From Agaricus subrufescens (lineage: Eukaryota; Basidiomycota; Agaricomycetes; Agaricales; Agaricaceae), in the NCBI GenBank assembly GCA_029945375.1, contig CM057061.1, forward strand, positions 1,302,001 to 1,366,000: a DNA stretch of 64,000 nt. Direction: 5' to 3'. Under the pieces are notes generated by a model, which worked only from the letters and a program-made list of their open reading frames with translations, was not told the origin of the DNA and made no database searches. Below, piece by piece: positions 45,045-58,453 of this stretch. A program made the position numbers and the translations under genes. Within the stretch, counting starts at the first letter, position 1. Every line of letters starts with the position of its first letter.

Positions 45045-45395
45045 TGCCAGATCTCCGTGTCCAATTCACATCAGTGATTCTCTCATCTGTTGAGAATGCT
45101 TGGAGTAATTACTGATGGCTCTCCCCAAAATCTGAGGTGATCTAGTAAGTGAACCAAACTCGAACAATTCGCTCGAACTACCAAACCTTGTTCGGAAATC
45201 AATAACCCCGGTCTCTACATGTTATGCGACCCTTACTATACATATGCCACTCCACTACTCCATGGTGCTGTTCTCACTTGAAGAAGGCACTCAGACCGTT
45301 GGCGTTCCCAGTCCGACCACAAGGTTTGCAATTGTTTTTGTCTAATTTTAGGCGACCCCAAGCACACGCGGAACCACAAAGTTATAGAAACATCA
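45045..45395. repeat. hydrophobin upstream repeat R1
   Basis: Shares with 45665-46020 and 61185-61555 a run of anchors in the same order: a GATCTAG(T/A)A segment with GAACC(A/G)(A/G)ACTC, a TTTCGGAAATCAA segment, TCTACAT with ATGCGACCCTT, and GTCCGACCACAAGGTTTGCA. It is the distal upstream region of hydrophobin A. Confidence 0.65.
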
Positions 45396-45664
45396 AACTT
45401 CTACTGTGCAGCTGCCGGCCATCACCACGAATCAAATGCAGGGAACAATATTACCTTATTCAACTCGAGAATTCGAATCAAAAACTGATGATATTTGACC
45501 CTGCCACCTGTGACCTCTACATCTTCCGTTTCCTGATCTTACATATCTTTGTAGGTTTGGTTCGCAGCTACATTGTAGAAAGATGGATCGCGATGCTAAA
45601 GCGCTAGCGTCGTGAAGGCCCCCCTGTAAGCGGGCGGCTCCAGCGGACTTGTAGCGAAAAAGAG

Positions 45665-46020
45665 TGAAGCGCCAGATCGGTCCTCCCACTCAATCTCCGT
45701 TTTCAATTATCATGGAAAATGATCTCATTCGTGACTCAATTTCGGAGGGCTTTCGGATAATACCCTCCACAACTCGACGTGATCTAGTATTCGAACCGGA
45801 CTCAAATGACTTGCTCAAACTACAAGGCTTCTTTCGGAAATCAACAACCTCAGTTTCTACATCTTACGCGACCCTTGAAATTGAAAACATACGCCGCTTC
45901 CTGGTGGTGTTCTTATCGGAAGAAGACACTTAATTAATCCATTTACGTTCCTGGTCCGACCACAAGGTTTGCAAGCGTTCTTGTTCTTGTTCAAGCGGCC
46001 CAGGACGCACGGCGGACCTA
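45665..46020. repeat. orphan hydrophobin upstream repeat R2
   Basis: A second copy of the same block, next to R1 and with no hydrophobin gene immediately downstream on the minus strand. It includes AATCTCCGTTTTCAATTATC with GAAAATGATCTCATTC, matching 61205-61248 upstream of copy B. Confidence 0.65.
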
Positions 46021-46904
46021 CCACGACGTAAGTCATCGATACATTTTCTCACGTAAAAGCCCGGCTATTTGACCATTCCAAATACAGCTCTCTTGCCTAT
46101 ATGTTCTGCCTTGATGTAGTCTCTCTTTCAGCATCGTATCGCGCCAAGCACTTGGATCTCTCTCATCCTACAGTCAGGCAAAATAAGGTTCCCCCGACCT
46201 CGTCTCCACACATTGGAGTTACTCTTCGCTAGTAGAATTCACATGTTTCATCCTATAACGTGGTAATCTACAGACAATTTTTGAGTGTCTGGTAACAATA
46301 CAAAATTAAACGACGAAAGAATTGAAGGCAAACATGAAACTTCTAATCTCACAGTCATTGACCAGAGGATGTAGAGAATGCCCCCATCAACTCCATTCGA
46401 ATACTACTATTTGTATTGATCCCACCATCTGCTGATTGTACTTTCGGAGCAACGCGTGCTTACCAATTTAGCATGCCACCGTGTTGCTGAGAGCACACTC
46501 GCAATTCAAGAGTGGTATGTTAAGACGCGGTGCAAGTAGGCTACACTCTTTGGTCAGGTAAAAGTTATACGAAAAGGTCGGATACCACATGATATTGTGC
46601 CCCGGGCTGGCAATTATATTGTTGTGCTGTAAACGTCGTGTTAACACACGACTTGTCGTGATGGTATCAAGAACATCCAAGTCCAAGCCATGAGCGCTGC
46701 GAAACTTAATCTTGAAATGCTGACATGGGTTTCTAGAAGCCCATGACGAGATGACACGTCATTCGATTCAAACAATAACGCAAACACTTATATGTTGATA
46801 TCAAGATTTTAAACTTACACACCAAAACATATTCAATTTTTACGGAAAGACCGAGTACGATCCAACCGATTGATGAGTAACTACCGCTAGTATGAGCACA
46901 GTCA
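46021..46904. other. spacer without a supported gene
   Basis: Short open frames only. Probably the 3' flank of the hydrophobin relic and decayed repeat sequence. Confidence 0.4.
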
Positions 46905-47115
46905 CGCTCAAGCGCCGACGCTGATAGGAGTAAAACCAACGACTCCGAAAGCAACATCGCTGTCAAATCGATGGTGGAGCAGACCGTTTAGGAGAGGAAT
47001 CAATTTCATATTCATCAGCTATGTTTCTAACCCCACTCATGAGAGTTCAGACCAGAAGTCTCAATCTCCACCGATGACAGCGATACGACTGTAATTAAGA
47101 TCCACCGGGGCTGTG
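46905..47115 (-). pseudogene. hydrophobin relic
   Basis: The order of conserved pieces matches the 3' two exons of the other hydrophobins: near 46925-46980 a degenerate version of the last exon (GGAGTAAAACCAACGACTCC where the intact genes encode VVGCTPI, then GGAGCAGACCGTTT for TVCC), and near 47060-47110 a degenerate middle exon (CTCCACCGATGACAGCGATA, from the VIGGGGDS region). CC is lost and frames are broken. No exon 1 was found upstream. Confidence 0.65.
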
Positions 47116-48564
47116 ACAAAGACAAGAAGCGGAGCGTTGATTCTGACATCGCCTTCATTCTCAGTCCTCAACTTCATTTGGTTATATCTACAAACCGGCT
47201 CCAGTTTTTTTGCATCTTTTCACTTTAATGTGTAGTAAGGCCCTTGTACTGTCGCATTTGCGCGCGGCTCGTCTCCTGTTCCCCGCGCTTCGCACCATAC
47301 CCCGGTATTGTAGACTAAGCCCGGACTATCCAGAAATAAAGTTACGTCAAGCGGAATATCTAATACACCCCGCTCTTGTACGGTGACCTCAAATTAGAAT
47401 GGGCATCTATCAGATTTGTGGAGACTTTTCAGAAGTTTTTTTTCGAACGACAATCCCCGAAATCGCAGGTGATACGATCCTAGAATAGGACTTGAATTGT
47501 TTAGGGAATGGAGATCAATTATCTCGGCCGTGCGAATATCTAACCATTTCGAGTGATTCTGCCAGGTATGATCTCGCTTCGTTGCTCGGTTCGCAAGGAT
47601 GGCAGTGACGACATATCAGGAAACAGTGCGCAGGATGCGTCTAATCCGCCTTGCTCATACTGAATCTCACAACGGGCTGTGTGAGAGTGATAGAGGAACA
47701 AGAGATAAGTCAAATGATAAGGCCGCGGGATTGAGCAGGGAAACCAGCGAAATTGACATTGATGGTGGGAGAAGGAGCATTTTAAGGAACTTTAGTCACG
47801 ACTAATGTTCGAAATGGTCGTTGAAGGTGTTCCGACCGAGCCAAACATGTTATCGTCTCCAAGCCAATCTATCTATCTAACTTTTGTCCCGCGTCACCTG
47901 ATAATGGTCTCATGTCCGATAGTGCCCAACGCTCGGCGTTGGGAAAGGTTGGCATATATTTTAAAGGCTCATGTAACCAATATTACAGCTCGCCATGATC
48001 TCCAAACAACCCCTGTGGAGATATAGACGAATTGAGAATAGGTACAAACCCCGAGGCCGACAAAGTGAAGTGGGTCTCGAGATGGAAGCAGCAAATCAAG
48101 ACGAATGAGGTCCAAATCGGGACAGTTGTGATCCAATGCCAGCGCTATTCATCAAGGACTATGGACTGTCATTGTGACACTCATTGCGTCATAAAGTTGC
48201 GCAAAATAAGTTCAGTCCGAGAGATTTGAGAGTAGTCTATCTGCCATATGAAAACACCTACAAAGTATTGAACTATCGAAGTGTTGGCAGTAGTAGACGC
48301 CCAGTCCGAATACAAGTAGGATATAACAAAAACCAACACAGGTACAACTGCTTACACCTGTCAAGCACCATATAGAGGATTTTTTTCGAGTATATCTTCA
48401 ATATTGGATGGTCGACATAATTCGATGTCTGTATCCATAGAGGTGCTTAAATGAAGAACCACCGGTGTAAATCAAGAACGGACGACTGCGTTTAAAAAAC
48501 GCCTTTGTTCCATAATGGAACTGGAATTTCTGTAGGCTGACAATGGATAATGTATGAGCTTAAT
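47116..48564. other. spacer without a supported gene
   Basis: Several short plus-strand frames (47599-47805, 47805-48026, 48032-48375) without domains. Confidence 0.4.
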
Positions 48565-49349
48565 CTACGCACATTCATTTTGACTCACCTCTCGAAAAGT
48601 ATACCCTAACTGAAATTCATCTCTCTCCTCCTCCTCAGCCTCCCATATCCTCATTCTACCTCTAGCGCACAGAGTGAGCGCAACCATCCAGAGTAAAATC
48701 TGCACGCCTGACAATGTGCATTGTGTTGTTTGGACCTTCATATCCAAATGAAAAGCCATCTCGTTCTCTCTTTCCCCGGCAGGGAGGCTCGACGCTCCAT
48801 GCAACAAAACATCAACGGTCATCACGAATCCGATAAGGGCAATAATGGTCAAAATGACCATTGAGAAGAGGGATGAGTCGGAGTAGAATGGACCGGAAGG
48901 AGCTGACTGGGAAGGAACCTCGCTTTCGTCGTAAACGACCACGGAAGAATCGTAGTGTTGATCATATGAGGGTGGTGGACCTTGGGGCGTTTTCATACTG
49001 ATGCTATGAATAACAGAGCCGCGTTTCCAAGGTTTCCTGCTGGTCCGAAAGTCGTGCAATCTGCTTGCAATGAGGACCACGAGGTGATAAATGAAAGCAG
49101 AAACAGCAGTTATCGAGTTGACCCATGTTAAAATGAGTCCAAAGTTGACAATCGATAATGCCAAAAGCAGAATACTGTTCGCTAAACAAAAAGAATGAAG
49201 GATAGTAATCAAAACGAAAGACATGGTTTTCTGCAGTCGAGGACGAAGGGCTATGGCAACACCTGGCTTCAATCTGGGTGAGAGGTTGGAGTATGTGTAA
49301 GAGGATGGGAAGGCTGTTAACTTGAACAAATGAAAATTATCCGAAACAG
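48565..49349 (-). CDS. four-span membrane protein of unknown function
   Basis: A long exon ends with TAG at 48565. It encodes SSYTYSNLSPRLKPGVAIAL, then spans at FVLITILHSFCLANSILLLA, IVNFGLILTWVNSITAVSAF (merging into IYHLVVLIAS), SLFSMVILTIIALIGFVMTV, and LSGVQILLWMVALTLC. A proline-rich cytosolic loop separates spans 2 and 3 (PQGPPPSYDQHYD), and the C-terminus is acidic. The first ATG in the exon is at 49224; conserved-looking sequence before it and an AG acceptor at 49350 suggest one more 5' exon that I could not place. No family name can be given with confidence. Confidence 0.6.
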
Positions 49350-50393
49350 CTGGAAAAAAAGATGATCAGTTTTATAAGGCATCATCCACTGACCAAAAGG
49401 GTAGCATAGTCTGTGTTTCACTTTTTTTTGAGGTATGATGGGACAATAAGATCAGTTCATCCATGCAGGTGAGACGTGAGATCAGCAAAAGTTCGTTGAT
49501 AAAAACATCAACGTCAGCCTGAAGAGTGTAAGGTTCAGTGATTCACTCCCACCGTATATTTCGAGCAGCATCATACAGAATGTCTTGGCGTTGATTTTGG
49601 GCGCTGTTTGATCATTGGTAGAGTCAAGAGACCATAGTGGGTTAACAAAGTCATGAGGTGTTCCTGTTTCTTGACAATCGCGTTGCGATGCTGAAAGTCT
49701 AAAAATTCGCAAGACAGAGGCAGCAACGACGAGGATAGGCCGTAGAATTTATATGTAAGTCGGATCCGTCTCGCCGTTGCCTGGGCAACGGTAATCATAG
49801 TTTTAAATCTATTTGTTATTGGTAATGAACCCAACCTATGGGTGGAAGACGGTAATTGTTAGGGCTCAGACGAAATCGCGAATATGACAATTGCTTCAAC
49901 ACCATGCGTGGAGGTTATTGAAAGCCAGGGCGACCTCGTCCAGTCGGGACGCGGAACGATGGGAATCAAGAAAAAATAAAAATATCGCGTCGTGCCTGTA
50001 CGTCACTATCAGCGATTTTGCTGTGCACCGGTCGACTACCTGTACCTCACACTTGGACATATCTCAAGTACATATAAAGCCGTAACACCTTTTGCAATAT
50101 CCTTTTGGTTATACTTGACGAAAGAAGGATCCACATGTGATCTTATCTAGCTATATCTAGGAGTCCTGATATAACTCAATGATAGACAAGTGTTGTTGGT
50201 CATGACGGTGAGGTTACCAAGCGCTGACAATGCTTCAAATAACATCTTATCCCCAGACGTAGCAAAAAACCCTCCATTAACATTAGAAGTTATAATTTAG
50301 GTATCAACAAAAATGGGGTAAACTGGGACAAGTAGTCCGGTAATGCAGAAACTCTAGCACCCTCCAAACAAATACCATTATCCGTCTCATCCT
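49350..50393. other. spacer without a supported gene
   Basis: Probably contains the missing first exon and promoter of the four-span protein (left part) and the 3' flank of ERG1 (right part). Confidence 0.4.
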
Positions 50394-52060
50394 TCAGAAT
50401 GCACAGTATAACACTCCAAGAAGTCCTACAATTGGTATCGCCTGCACAAATATTTTACTTGACATCTGAGGATCGTCAGGCGACCACCAACGGATCTCCG
50501 ACCATAGCAGGGGACCAAATACTACACATGCTTTCCAGATCTAGCAGTAATTGTCAACGTTGGACATTGAGAGAAAACAGTCATAAGATACACACCACTT
50601 GAAACCCCTTGATCAAAAGGAAAGGGTATTGATCTACTCCCGGAATTGCATAGACGGGCTTCTGTCCGGGTTTGGATACCACATGAGGATGTGTAAACAT
50701 CACCCAGATCGAATAGAATGCGACGGCGAAGAAGTGATATGCGAGAAGGAGAACAGAGGGCGCGATCCCCGAAAGCAGTGATACCGGCCCGTTGATACAT
50801 TCGCCGCCACATTCGAAGTATTTGAAGCAACCTGTCCTAAGCACAGCAAGTAATTCATCTATGATTGTTTCAGAGACAGGCGTCTGCACCTCAGTGTAGA
50901 GATGACCTACCATCAGCACCGAAGAGGTCATATAAAGCAAAGCTGAGGATGTTGACCGTCGAGGCGAGAGGCTTTCGTTTCCAATGCCATTTGCGTAACA
51001 GCTGATGTATGCTATTCAAATCGCTCCAATCGTCAACTTTTGCGAGCATTGATTGCAATAGGACGACATCATGAAGAGCAACGGTCATACCACCACCTGT
51101 CAGAGGATGTCGCATATTCCAGGCATCACCAAGGAGAACAGCACCGGGCTTAGTTGCCGACGTGGCTTGGGATACTGGTGGAAGGAAAGAGTTGGGCATC
51201 CGCCGTAAACGATCCTTCTCGAGAGCAGTTTCGATAGCTGGTTGGAGGGATGAAGGGAGTTGGGGGACGATGTGGGTCAAAATATGGTTCTGTCAAACTT
51301 ACATCAATGAATTGAGAACGGTGAGGTGAAATGCAAGTACCTTCAGGTCCGCAGGTAGAGGATTTTTAACGTCAATGAGGATACGAGTATCATGTTCCGA
51401 GATTTGGTACATTAGTACAGGCCCAGAACCTTTAATGAGGGCAACAGTTCCGCAATTGGGCATGGGTAGTACCACGTCTTCGAGAATGGCGCCACAAAAG
51501 TGGCTATTCGTTATGGGTTTGGTTGATGCAGAACCCATAACTGCGTTCCGGAAATTTGAAAAGCACCCATCTGCAAAAACGACAAGGCCGGCACGATATT
51601 CTTCTTTCAATTCTTCATCCTGTGTTTTCTTGGTCGTTTTCACACCTACAACCCGGCCTCCCTCTTCAATCAGCCCCGTCGCAGTTGCCTCTATGAGATC
51701 TACCCCTTCCGCACGTTTAGCAGCTGCACGTAAAGCCATGATGAATCGCCCATGGTGAAAGCCACATCCTTGGTGCCCGCTCGGGTATGGAATTCGTACC
51801 GACCTGGGGCTATCCAGCACGCAATAACCATACGTTGGAATGGCGTCTATACCCTCAATACACCCCTCCAAACCCAGTTTCCGAAGAGCCTTGATGCCAC
51901 CTGGTTGTAACAATTCCCCGACGATTCGGTCAGGCTCCGCAAGTGACCGTTCTAATAAGGCAATCCGGGGTTTTTTCGATCGAGGAAGGGTAGAGAGAGC
52001 ATGAGCGAGAGCGGGGCCTGCGACTCCGGCGCCGACGATAACGACATCGTACTGGGGCAT
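50394..52060 (-). CDS. ERG1: squalene epoxidase (squalene monooxygenase)
   Basis: FAD-dependent monooxygenase that converts squalene to 2,3-oxidosqualene in ergosterol synthesis, on the ER membrane; target of allylamine antifungals. Four exons (51341-52060, 50911-51289, 50596-50831, 50394-50540) join in frame to 493 residues. The N-terminal Rossmann motif is DVVIVGAGVAGPALAHAL. ERSLAEPDRIVGELLQPGG, GYCVLDS and HQGCGFHHGRFI follow, then DVKNPLPADL, MPNSFLPP, and the second FAD motif GDAWNMRHPLTGGGMTVALH. The C-terminal part has hydrophobic membrane-associated helices (VSLLSGIAPSVLLLAYHFFA, and PIVGLLGVLY in the last exon). Length matches fungal Erg1. The last exon was recovered from IWKACVVFGPLLWSE behind a CTAG acceptor; the donor could be three bases earlier. 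Confidence 0.95.
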
Positions 52061-53291
<1,231 letters not shown>

Positions 53292-54089
53292 CCACTGTTT
53301 CACAAATGTGGTGACCAAAGCAGGCCAGGGCTTCCAATACAAAAATGTGTACCGATTGTGGTGTGGAAGTAGGTCGGCGATTCGAGTCTCCCGAATGATA
53401 GGACAAATTTTCATTTTCTCCTGTCGGATGCTAATAGTCTATATCACTCATGATTTGCCTGCTACACGCAACGTGTCCTGTACAGAAAAACCAATGACCA
53501 GATCAAATTTTCTTCATCTCCTGGAACAATAAAACTCGCGATAGCTTCCACGAAATTTTCTGGGCAATCACTAGAAGCGGAGCCATTAATTGGAGAAGGT
53601 ACTCTACTCTAGACCTAAGAAGTACGCTTCTATCCACATGAATGACTGTACCCAATTCAGTTGAAGATACATGTGAACAGAGATTGAATTGGGCTAGTCA
53701 GCTGTCAATGTTGATGAAAGGACAGGTTACCATGCCTGATTAATTTCCAGCGATGAATTATGGGGACTGCACTCAAAGGTTGTTTGATCTCTCGGTGAAG
53801 ACGGGAGAGCGGATACTACTTCGAATCGTCGAGCAGATTTGGCGACACTGATGAGACTATTTCTGGGTCCAATAAGAAAAAGCACTTCCTCAGTTTTCGT
53901 ACTACATCTGTCACACAAAGTGCGAGATGTTGGGTTCATTTGAACGATAGCTACCTAGTTCAAACCCTACTAGGTGTATTCAAACACTGTCAAACACAGA
54001 AGCATCCATCAGCAATGCAAAATCAGACGATTGATAGCAGTAGTACACGAGTACATAGGCATAAATCGCATAACAAAAAGATATGCAGT
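53292..54089. other. convergent spacer without a supported gene
   Basis: 3' flanks of the cytidine deaminase (plus) and MYND protein (minus) genes; no motif found in the short frames. Confidence 0.45.
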
Positions 54090-55447
54090 CTACCACGTTG
54101 GTGTTTGATCGGGGAGGCGATCGAAGCATATCTTCCAAATCCATTCACCTTCACGATGAGCCCACCTATACATCTTTGGCTCGAGAGCCACAGCAAGCAT
54201 CGCCGCCGTGAATGCGTCAGGATTCTTCACGTCGGTGAGATGGAGCTCAAACGTTTTGTAACGATCGTAGACGAGCATTTGATTAGCATCAGTTGCGAGA
54301 GGGACTTGAAGCTTGACCAGGTAATAATCATCTTCGTAGGGGTTAGGCGGAGGTTCCTCGACACCTTCGTTATTAGTAGCAGGAGTATCATCGTCGGTGT
54401 CATCGTATCGGTTGATGCTCGTCTTGTACATCTTTGACATCATGGTGGAGAATGGGTTGGGATCAAGCTCGATGGTGTACCATTTACCTGAAGAAATCGC
54501 TTTGCATAGAGATTTATGATTTCTCCAGTCTTCTTTCTGACAAACTTGTGGGCGTCAGCAATGGAAAGGAAGTAAGAAAAAAAAATCAATCTCACCTTTG
54601 CCGCAATACTGAGCGGATAAGCAAGCAGAGCAGGTACTGTGGGTCTCTTCACCGCACAGTAAACATCCTTTCGGCTTACTCAGTCGGACAATATCCTTTA
54701 CGTTAAGACCACCAATCGGAAGAATGAAGCCGACTTCACAACGGTCATCGAAAGCCGCCTCGGTGATTTTGTACTCGAGGGAGAGGTGCCTTCGATTTAG
54801 AGACAACAGCTCGATCAGCAGATCCTGCTCTATGTCGGTCATCTGATATGCCCTGCCACGCTGTTCCTCTGGAGTGTAATCGGTAATTGTGTCGTCTAGA
54901 GCCTCCTCATCGTCTTCCTCGAGAGAGGCATAGTTTACAAGAATCAGGGGGGTTCTGTCGTTGATTTCGTAGATCGCGAAAAACTGTTCTAGGATACTTA
55001 GCTTGAGAGATGGAAGATGACGGTCGGTGTGCTCACCCGAATAATCAAGGCTCTCAATGTAGCCAGATCTTTGAGAACAACATACCCGATTTTCTTCTTG
55101 TCCATTTCTTTCGCAATATCGGGGATAAGCTGGTTGATCCTGGCAAAAGCAATCTGCCGATGATCCTCGAACCCTCGGTTGTCCTGGAATATGGCTCCCC
55201 AGGTGCGCCGGGTGAAAGCATCGACAATAGGCGCCTTTTTCCTCCACATGGAGTACCTGGAGAGCTTGATTAAATGGGTCGGATCTGGGAAGATGGAGGC
55301 GAAGCGCTGGGCGGCGTCGAGAGATTGGTTGAGGCGCTGGCGGAGGGAGATGGTGGTGAGCTTTGTATTTGGGGAGAAGTCTATGTTCATGCCCTTGAGG
55401 ATGTGCATGACATCCTCGCGCGACAGGCTCTCGTCCTCGGCAGACAT
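54090..55447 (-). CDS. MYND-type zinc-finger protein
   Basis: Three exons (55037-55447, 54596-55001, 54090-54544) join in frame to 423 residues. The N-terminal two thirds have no named domain (LKGMNIDFSPNTKLTTISLR, RKKAPIVDAFTRRTWGAIFQ, an acidic segment EEDDEEALDDTITDYT). The MYND finger spans the second intron: CLLCGEETHSTCSACLSAQY, then CGK, VCQKEDWRNHKSLC. It gives the Cys-Cys-Cys-Cys-Cys-Cys-His-Cys zinc pattern. It runs on into GKWYTIELDPNP without an intron. The C-terminal part ends KMYRWAHREGEWIWKICFDR. MYND fingers bind proline-rich partners; the specific partner is unknown. The start is the Met before SAEDESLSRED. It is divergent from the Artemis-like gene over 125 bp. Confidence 0.85.
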
Positions 55448-55572
55448 GATGGTGGAGATGAGGGGAATCGTCCCAAAAACAGAAACCAATCAAGCCGCGA
55501 TCGTCACACTGCACGTGACCACCAGGGTCAGGCGCGTGATGTCTGGCCCCTGCGTCACTCCGCTGGCGACCC
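55448..55572. promoter_or_regulatory. shared promoter of the MYND and Artemis-like genes
   Basis: 125 bp between divergent ATG codons. It contains a CACGTGACC sequence near 55513, an E-box-like site. Confidence 0.5.
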
Positions 55573-58453
55573 ATGCCTCCGGGGACGCCATACCACTCGT
55601 TCGTGCTCCCCTACAGGATCAGGGTCGACAGCTTTGCGACGCCGCCCGGCCAGGACATCCAGCCAGCGCTGCATCTACTGACCCACACACACACGGACCA
55701 CATCAATGGCCTGTCTGCAAAGAGTTTCGGTCATCGAGTTATCTGTTCGCACGACGCAAAGGAAATGCTGCTACGCCACGAAGTCTATGACGAACGACAG
55801 CTCAAGCAGAACGACCTCCGAGCGGAGAGTGTCAGAACGTTTGCACATCTGAAGGTCGACCCTGTACCTCATCAAGTGTATTATCAAGGCTCAAGAGATC
55901 TCCTGGTGACTCACTCGCCTCCTTGTTGTTCTACGCCCGGACTCATTGTTCGTAGAAAACTATTCATCTGCATACTCCCACAGAATTTGAACTCTCTGAC
56001 AACGAGCATGTCACGATAACTGCTTTGGATGCCAACCATTGCCCCGGATCCGTGATGTTGGTGGATATATGCGTCCGATCGACCCATTTTGACTAACCTT
56101 TTTTGCCTCAGGTTTTTGATAGAGGGTTCTCAAGGCGCCGTCCTGCATACAGGGGACTTCCGTGCCGAACCGTGGTTCCTCGAGTCTCTAAGTCGTAACC
56201 CGTACCTCCAACCATACCTTGACTCATCCTCTGGTGGAATTCTCCACCGAGGGCTTGACTGTATCTATCTAGATACTGCATGTGCATTTTCATCTCTTGA
56301 TATTCCAAGCAAAGTGAGTGAATCGAGGTTCCCTCGTCTGTTGTTCAATTTTTTATATGCATTGTAGAGTGATGCGACTACTGGCTTGATAGAGCTCATG
56401 AAACTTTTCCCTCCGGATGTCTACTTTTATGTCAATGCATGGACATGGGGGTATGAAGAGATACTCAAGGCAATATCAACAGCCTTTCAATCCAAGGTAC
56501 CGTCGTCAATTTTGTAACTGCCTCAACTGGATATGACTTTTATAACGCCAGATTCACGTAGACCGCTACAAGTATAACATTTATCAGAGCATTTCGGATC
56601 CATATATGCGCCTCATTGTGACCCGCGACCCACAGTGTACTCGATTCCATGCGTGTGAACGTTTCAATCGGTGTGATCATGTTTTCGTAGACAACGAAGA
56701 TAACCCATGTGAAGTGTCCAGAAGTCGATCAGGCAAACGGGTCATCTACATAAATGCGGTCACCATGGAGTCATCAAGCTGGGACCTCTATCTGCAGGTC
56801 GTGAAACAAGCCCTTATGGCCGGTGACCAGAAAATAAATGATCTGGTATGCTACTACCTGTTGCGAGAAACAAATTTTAACCCAAATATGTAGCTCGTCC
56901 CTCTTTCGCGGCATTCGACACTCCCAGAACTCAGAGCCTTCGTCCGCCTTTTTCGCCCTAAGCGCGTCATTCCTAACACTCTCGAGCCAAGTCTGCAAGG
57001 TTTGGATTGGTTGTGTATCGATCGCATGTTTGAGGACTGTGTGTCGGGCCCTACAAATTCGTCTCATAGATTGACTCCTTTTCTCTCAAATCCTCTTGAC
57101 CAAGATGAAGATCTAGGAGTCAAAAATGCTGTCGGTAGTGATAAACTGGCAAGCCTCTTCCTGCGCTGGGCAGACAGCAACAGCATCCGTCGCAAGTTGG
57201 AAGTTGCGCGACAGTATCTGAAACCACCTGAAAAAGTGATAGTGGACAGAGTTCTAGGTGCACCGGGTAAAACTGCGACTTCGTCGAACTCAGGGAAAGG
57301 AAAGGTTGTGCAACGTACAGCTTGGAGTGATGATGACACAGATGACGACGACGACGACACGGCGGGTCGTACGGCTCACATCTTGTTTGCGAGTCAGGCC
57401 GGCATTGACGAGAACGCAATGTGTTGGTGGATGTCTTCACCAGCTTCACAGAAAGGCCAGACACGAGGCCCTCAAAGTTCCCCATTCAACGCTGGACCCC
57501 AACTACTTGATCAAGATAGTGCAGCCTTACCCCTGCAGATACCCCAAAATCTGCTTCCCCCTACCCCTACATCGAGCCCCTCACGTGCGACCAAAAATAC
57601 CCTCCGTCATCAGAAACCCCAGTCATCGACTCCCACAACCACACGCCGCTTCCGTAAGCCCTTGAAGGGGTCTGCCCAGAACGCGAAAGGAGACCTAGAT
57701 TCTCCAATCGCCCTTGGGGCATCTTCGCCCGACCATACGATGTTTTCTTTACCCATGTCAGAGTCAAAAACAATACTTCCCAAAAGGGATGCCATCAAAT
57801 TCCCGTTGACAGAACGAGGAAACCGCATGTCCACAGGCAGTGTTGATCTTCTGGTGTCCTCCATGCCCCAATCAGATCCAGGCGACAATCCGCTACGATA
57901 TCAAAAAGTGGAGCTACCTGTTATTCACGAGAATATTACTCCAAACTCGAAACGACTCGGTGGAAGAGTGGGACCGCTGTTATCGCCCGAAGGCAAGGGT
58001 TCTCACCGGACCTTGGCCTTGCCTCGTCGATCTAGTTCGCCCCAGCCTCGTTCCAGCTCTCCACAGAAACAAGATCAACGAGTGCGTGATTATCTTCGGA
58101 GAATAGAAATCGGGCAGCGCTTGGCTGAATCGCGCCCTGCTGCGGTTGTACATTCTTATTCAATCAAACGAGCACGGTTGATTGAGAAGTGTAGTAAACT
58201 TGAAGCCAAAAAATCACACAGCCAGACTGGGCACAGGGTAAGAGCTGAAGGACCGAGCAGCTCCCTTCTCATAAGTGAACCGACGGTCGTAATTCCTGAT
58301 GTTGATGACGAATGTAATGACAATGGGATGGATTGGAACAGGAGTCGTGATTTAGCTGAAGCCGTAAGGGCTGCTCTTGTCAATGGGGAGCGGGTTTTAT
58401 TGCCGGCTCTCAAATGTGCTGATTCGCAATCGAGTCAGTATGCTTTTCGATGA
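55573..58453 (+). CDS. Artemis/SNM1-family DNA repair nuclease
   Basis: A metallo-beta-lactamase/beta-CASP nuclease; relatives open hairpins and process ends in non-homologous end joining or repair interstrand crosslinks in the nucleus. Six exons (55573-55905, 55956-56056, 56112-56313, 56368-56496, 56552-56845, 56894-58453) join in frame to 872 residues. Motif 2 is LTHTHTDHINGL; DANHCPGSVMFLIEG and LHTGDFR give motifs 3 and 4. CIYLDTACAF, FYVNAWTWGYEEILKAI and the DPQCTRFHACERF region belong to the beta-CASP part; FRPKRVIPNTLEP closes it. The last 400 residues are disordered, Ser/Pro-rich, with an acidic DDDTDDDDDD stretch. Overall layout is closest to Artemis (DCLRE1C). Intron 2 splits the Met codon of PGSVM. 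Confidence 0.9.

Noticed and set aside
47599..48375. Series of short adjacent plus-strand frames that might form one gene
   Set aside because: No conserved content and no GT-AG introns that join them in frame.
55010..55790. Plus-strand frames overlapping the MYND gene and running into the Artemis-like gene
   Set aside because: They cross the divergent promoter and lie antisense to conserved exons of the MYND protein.
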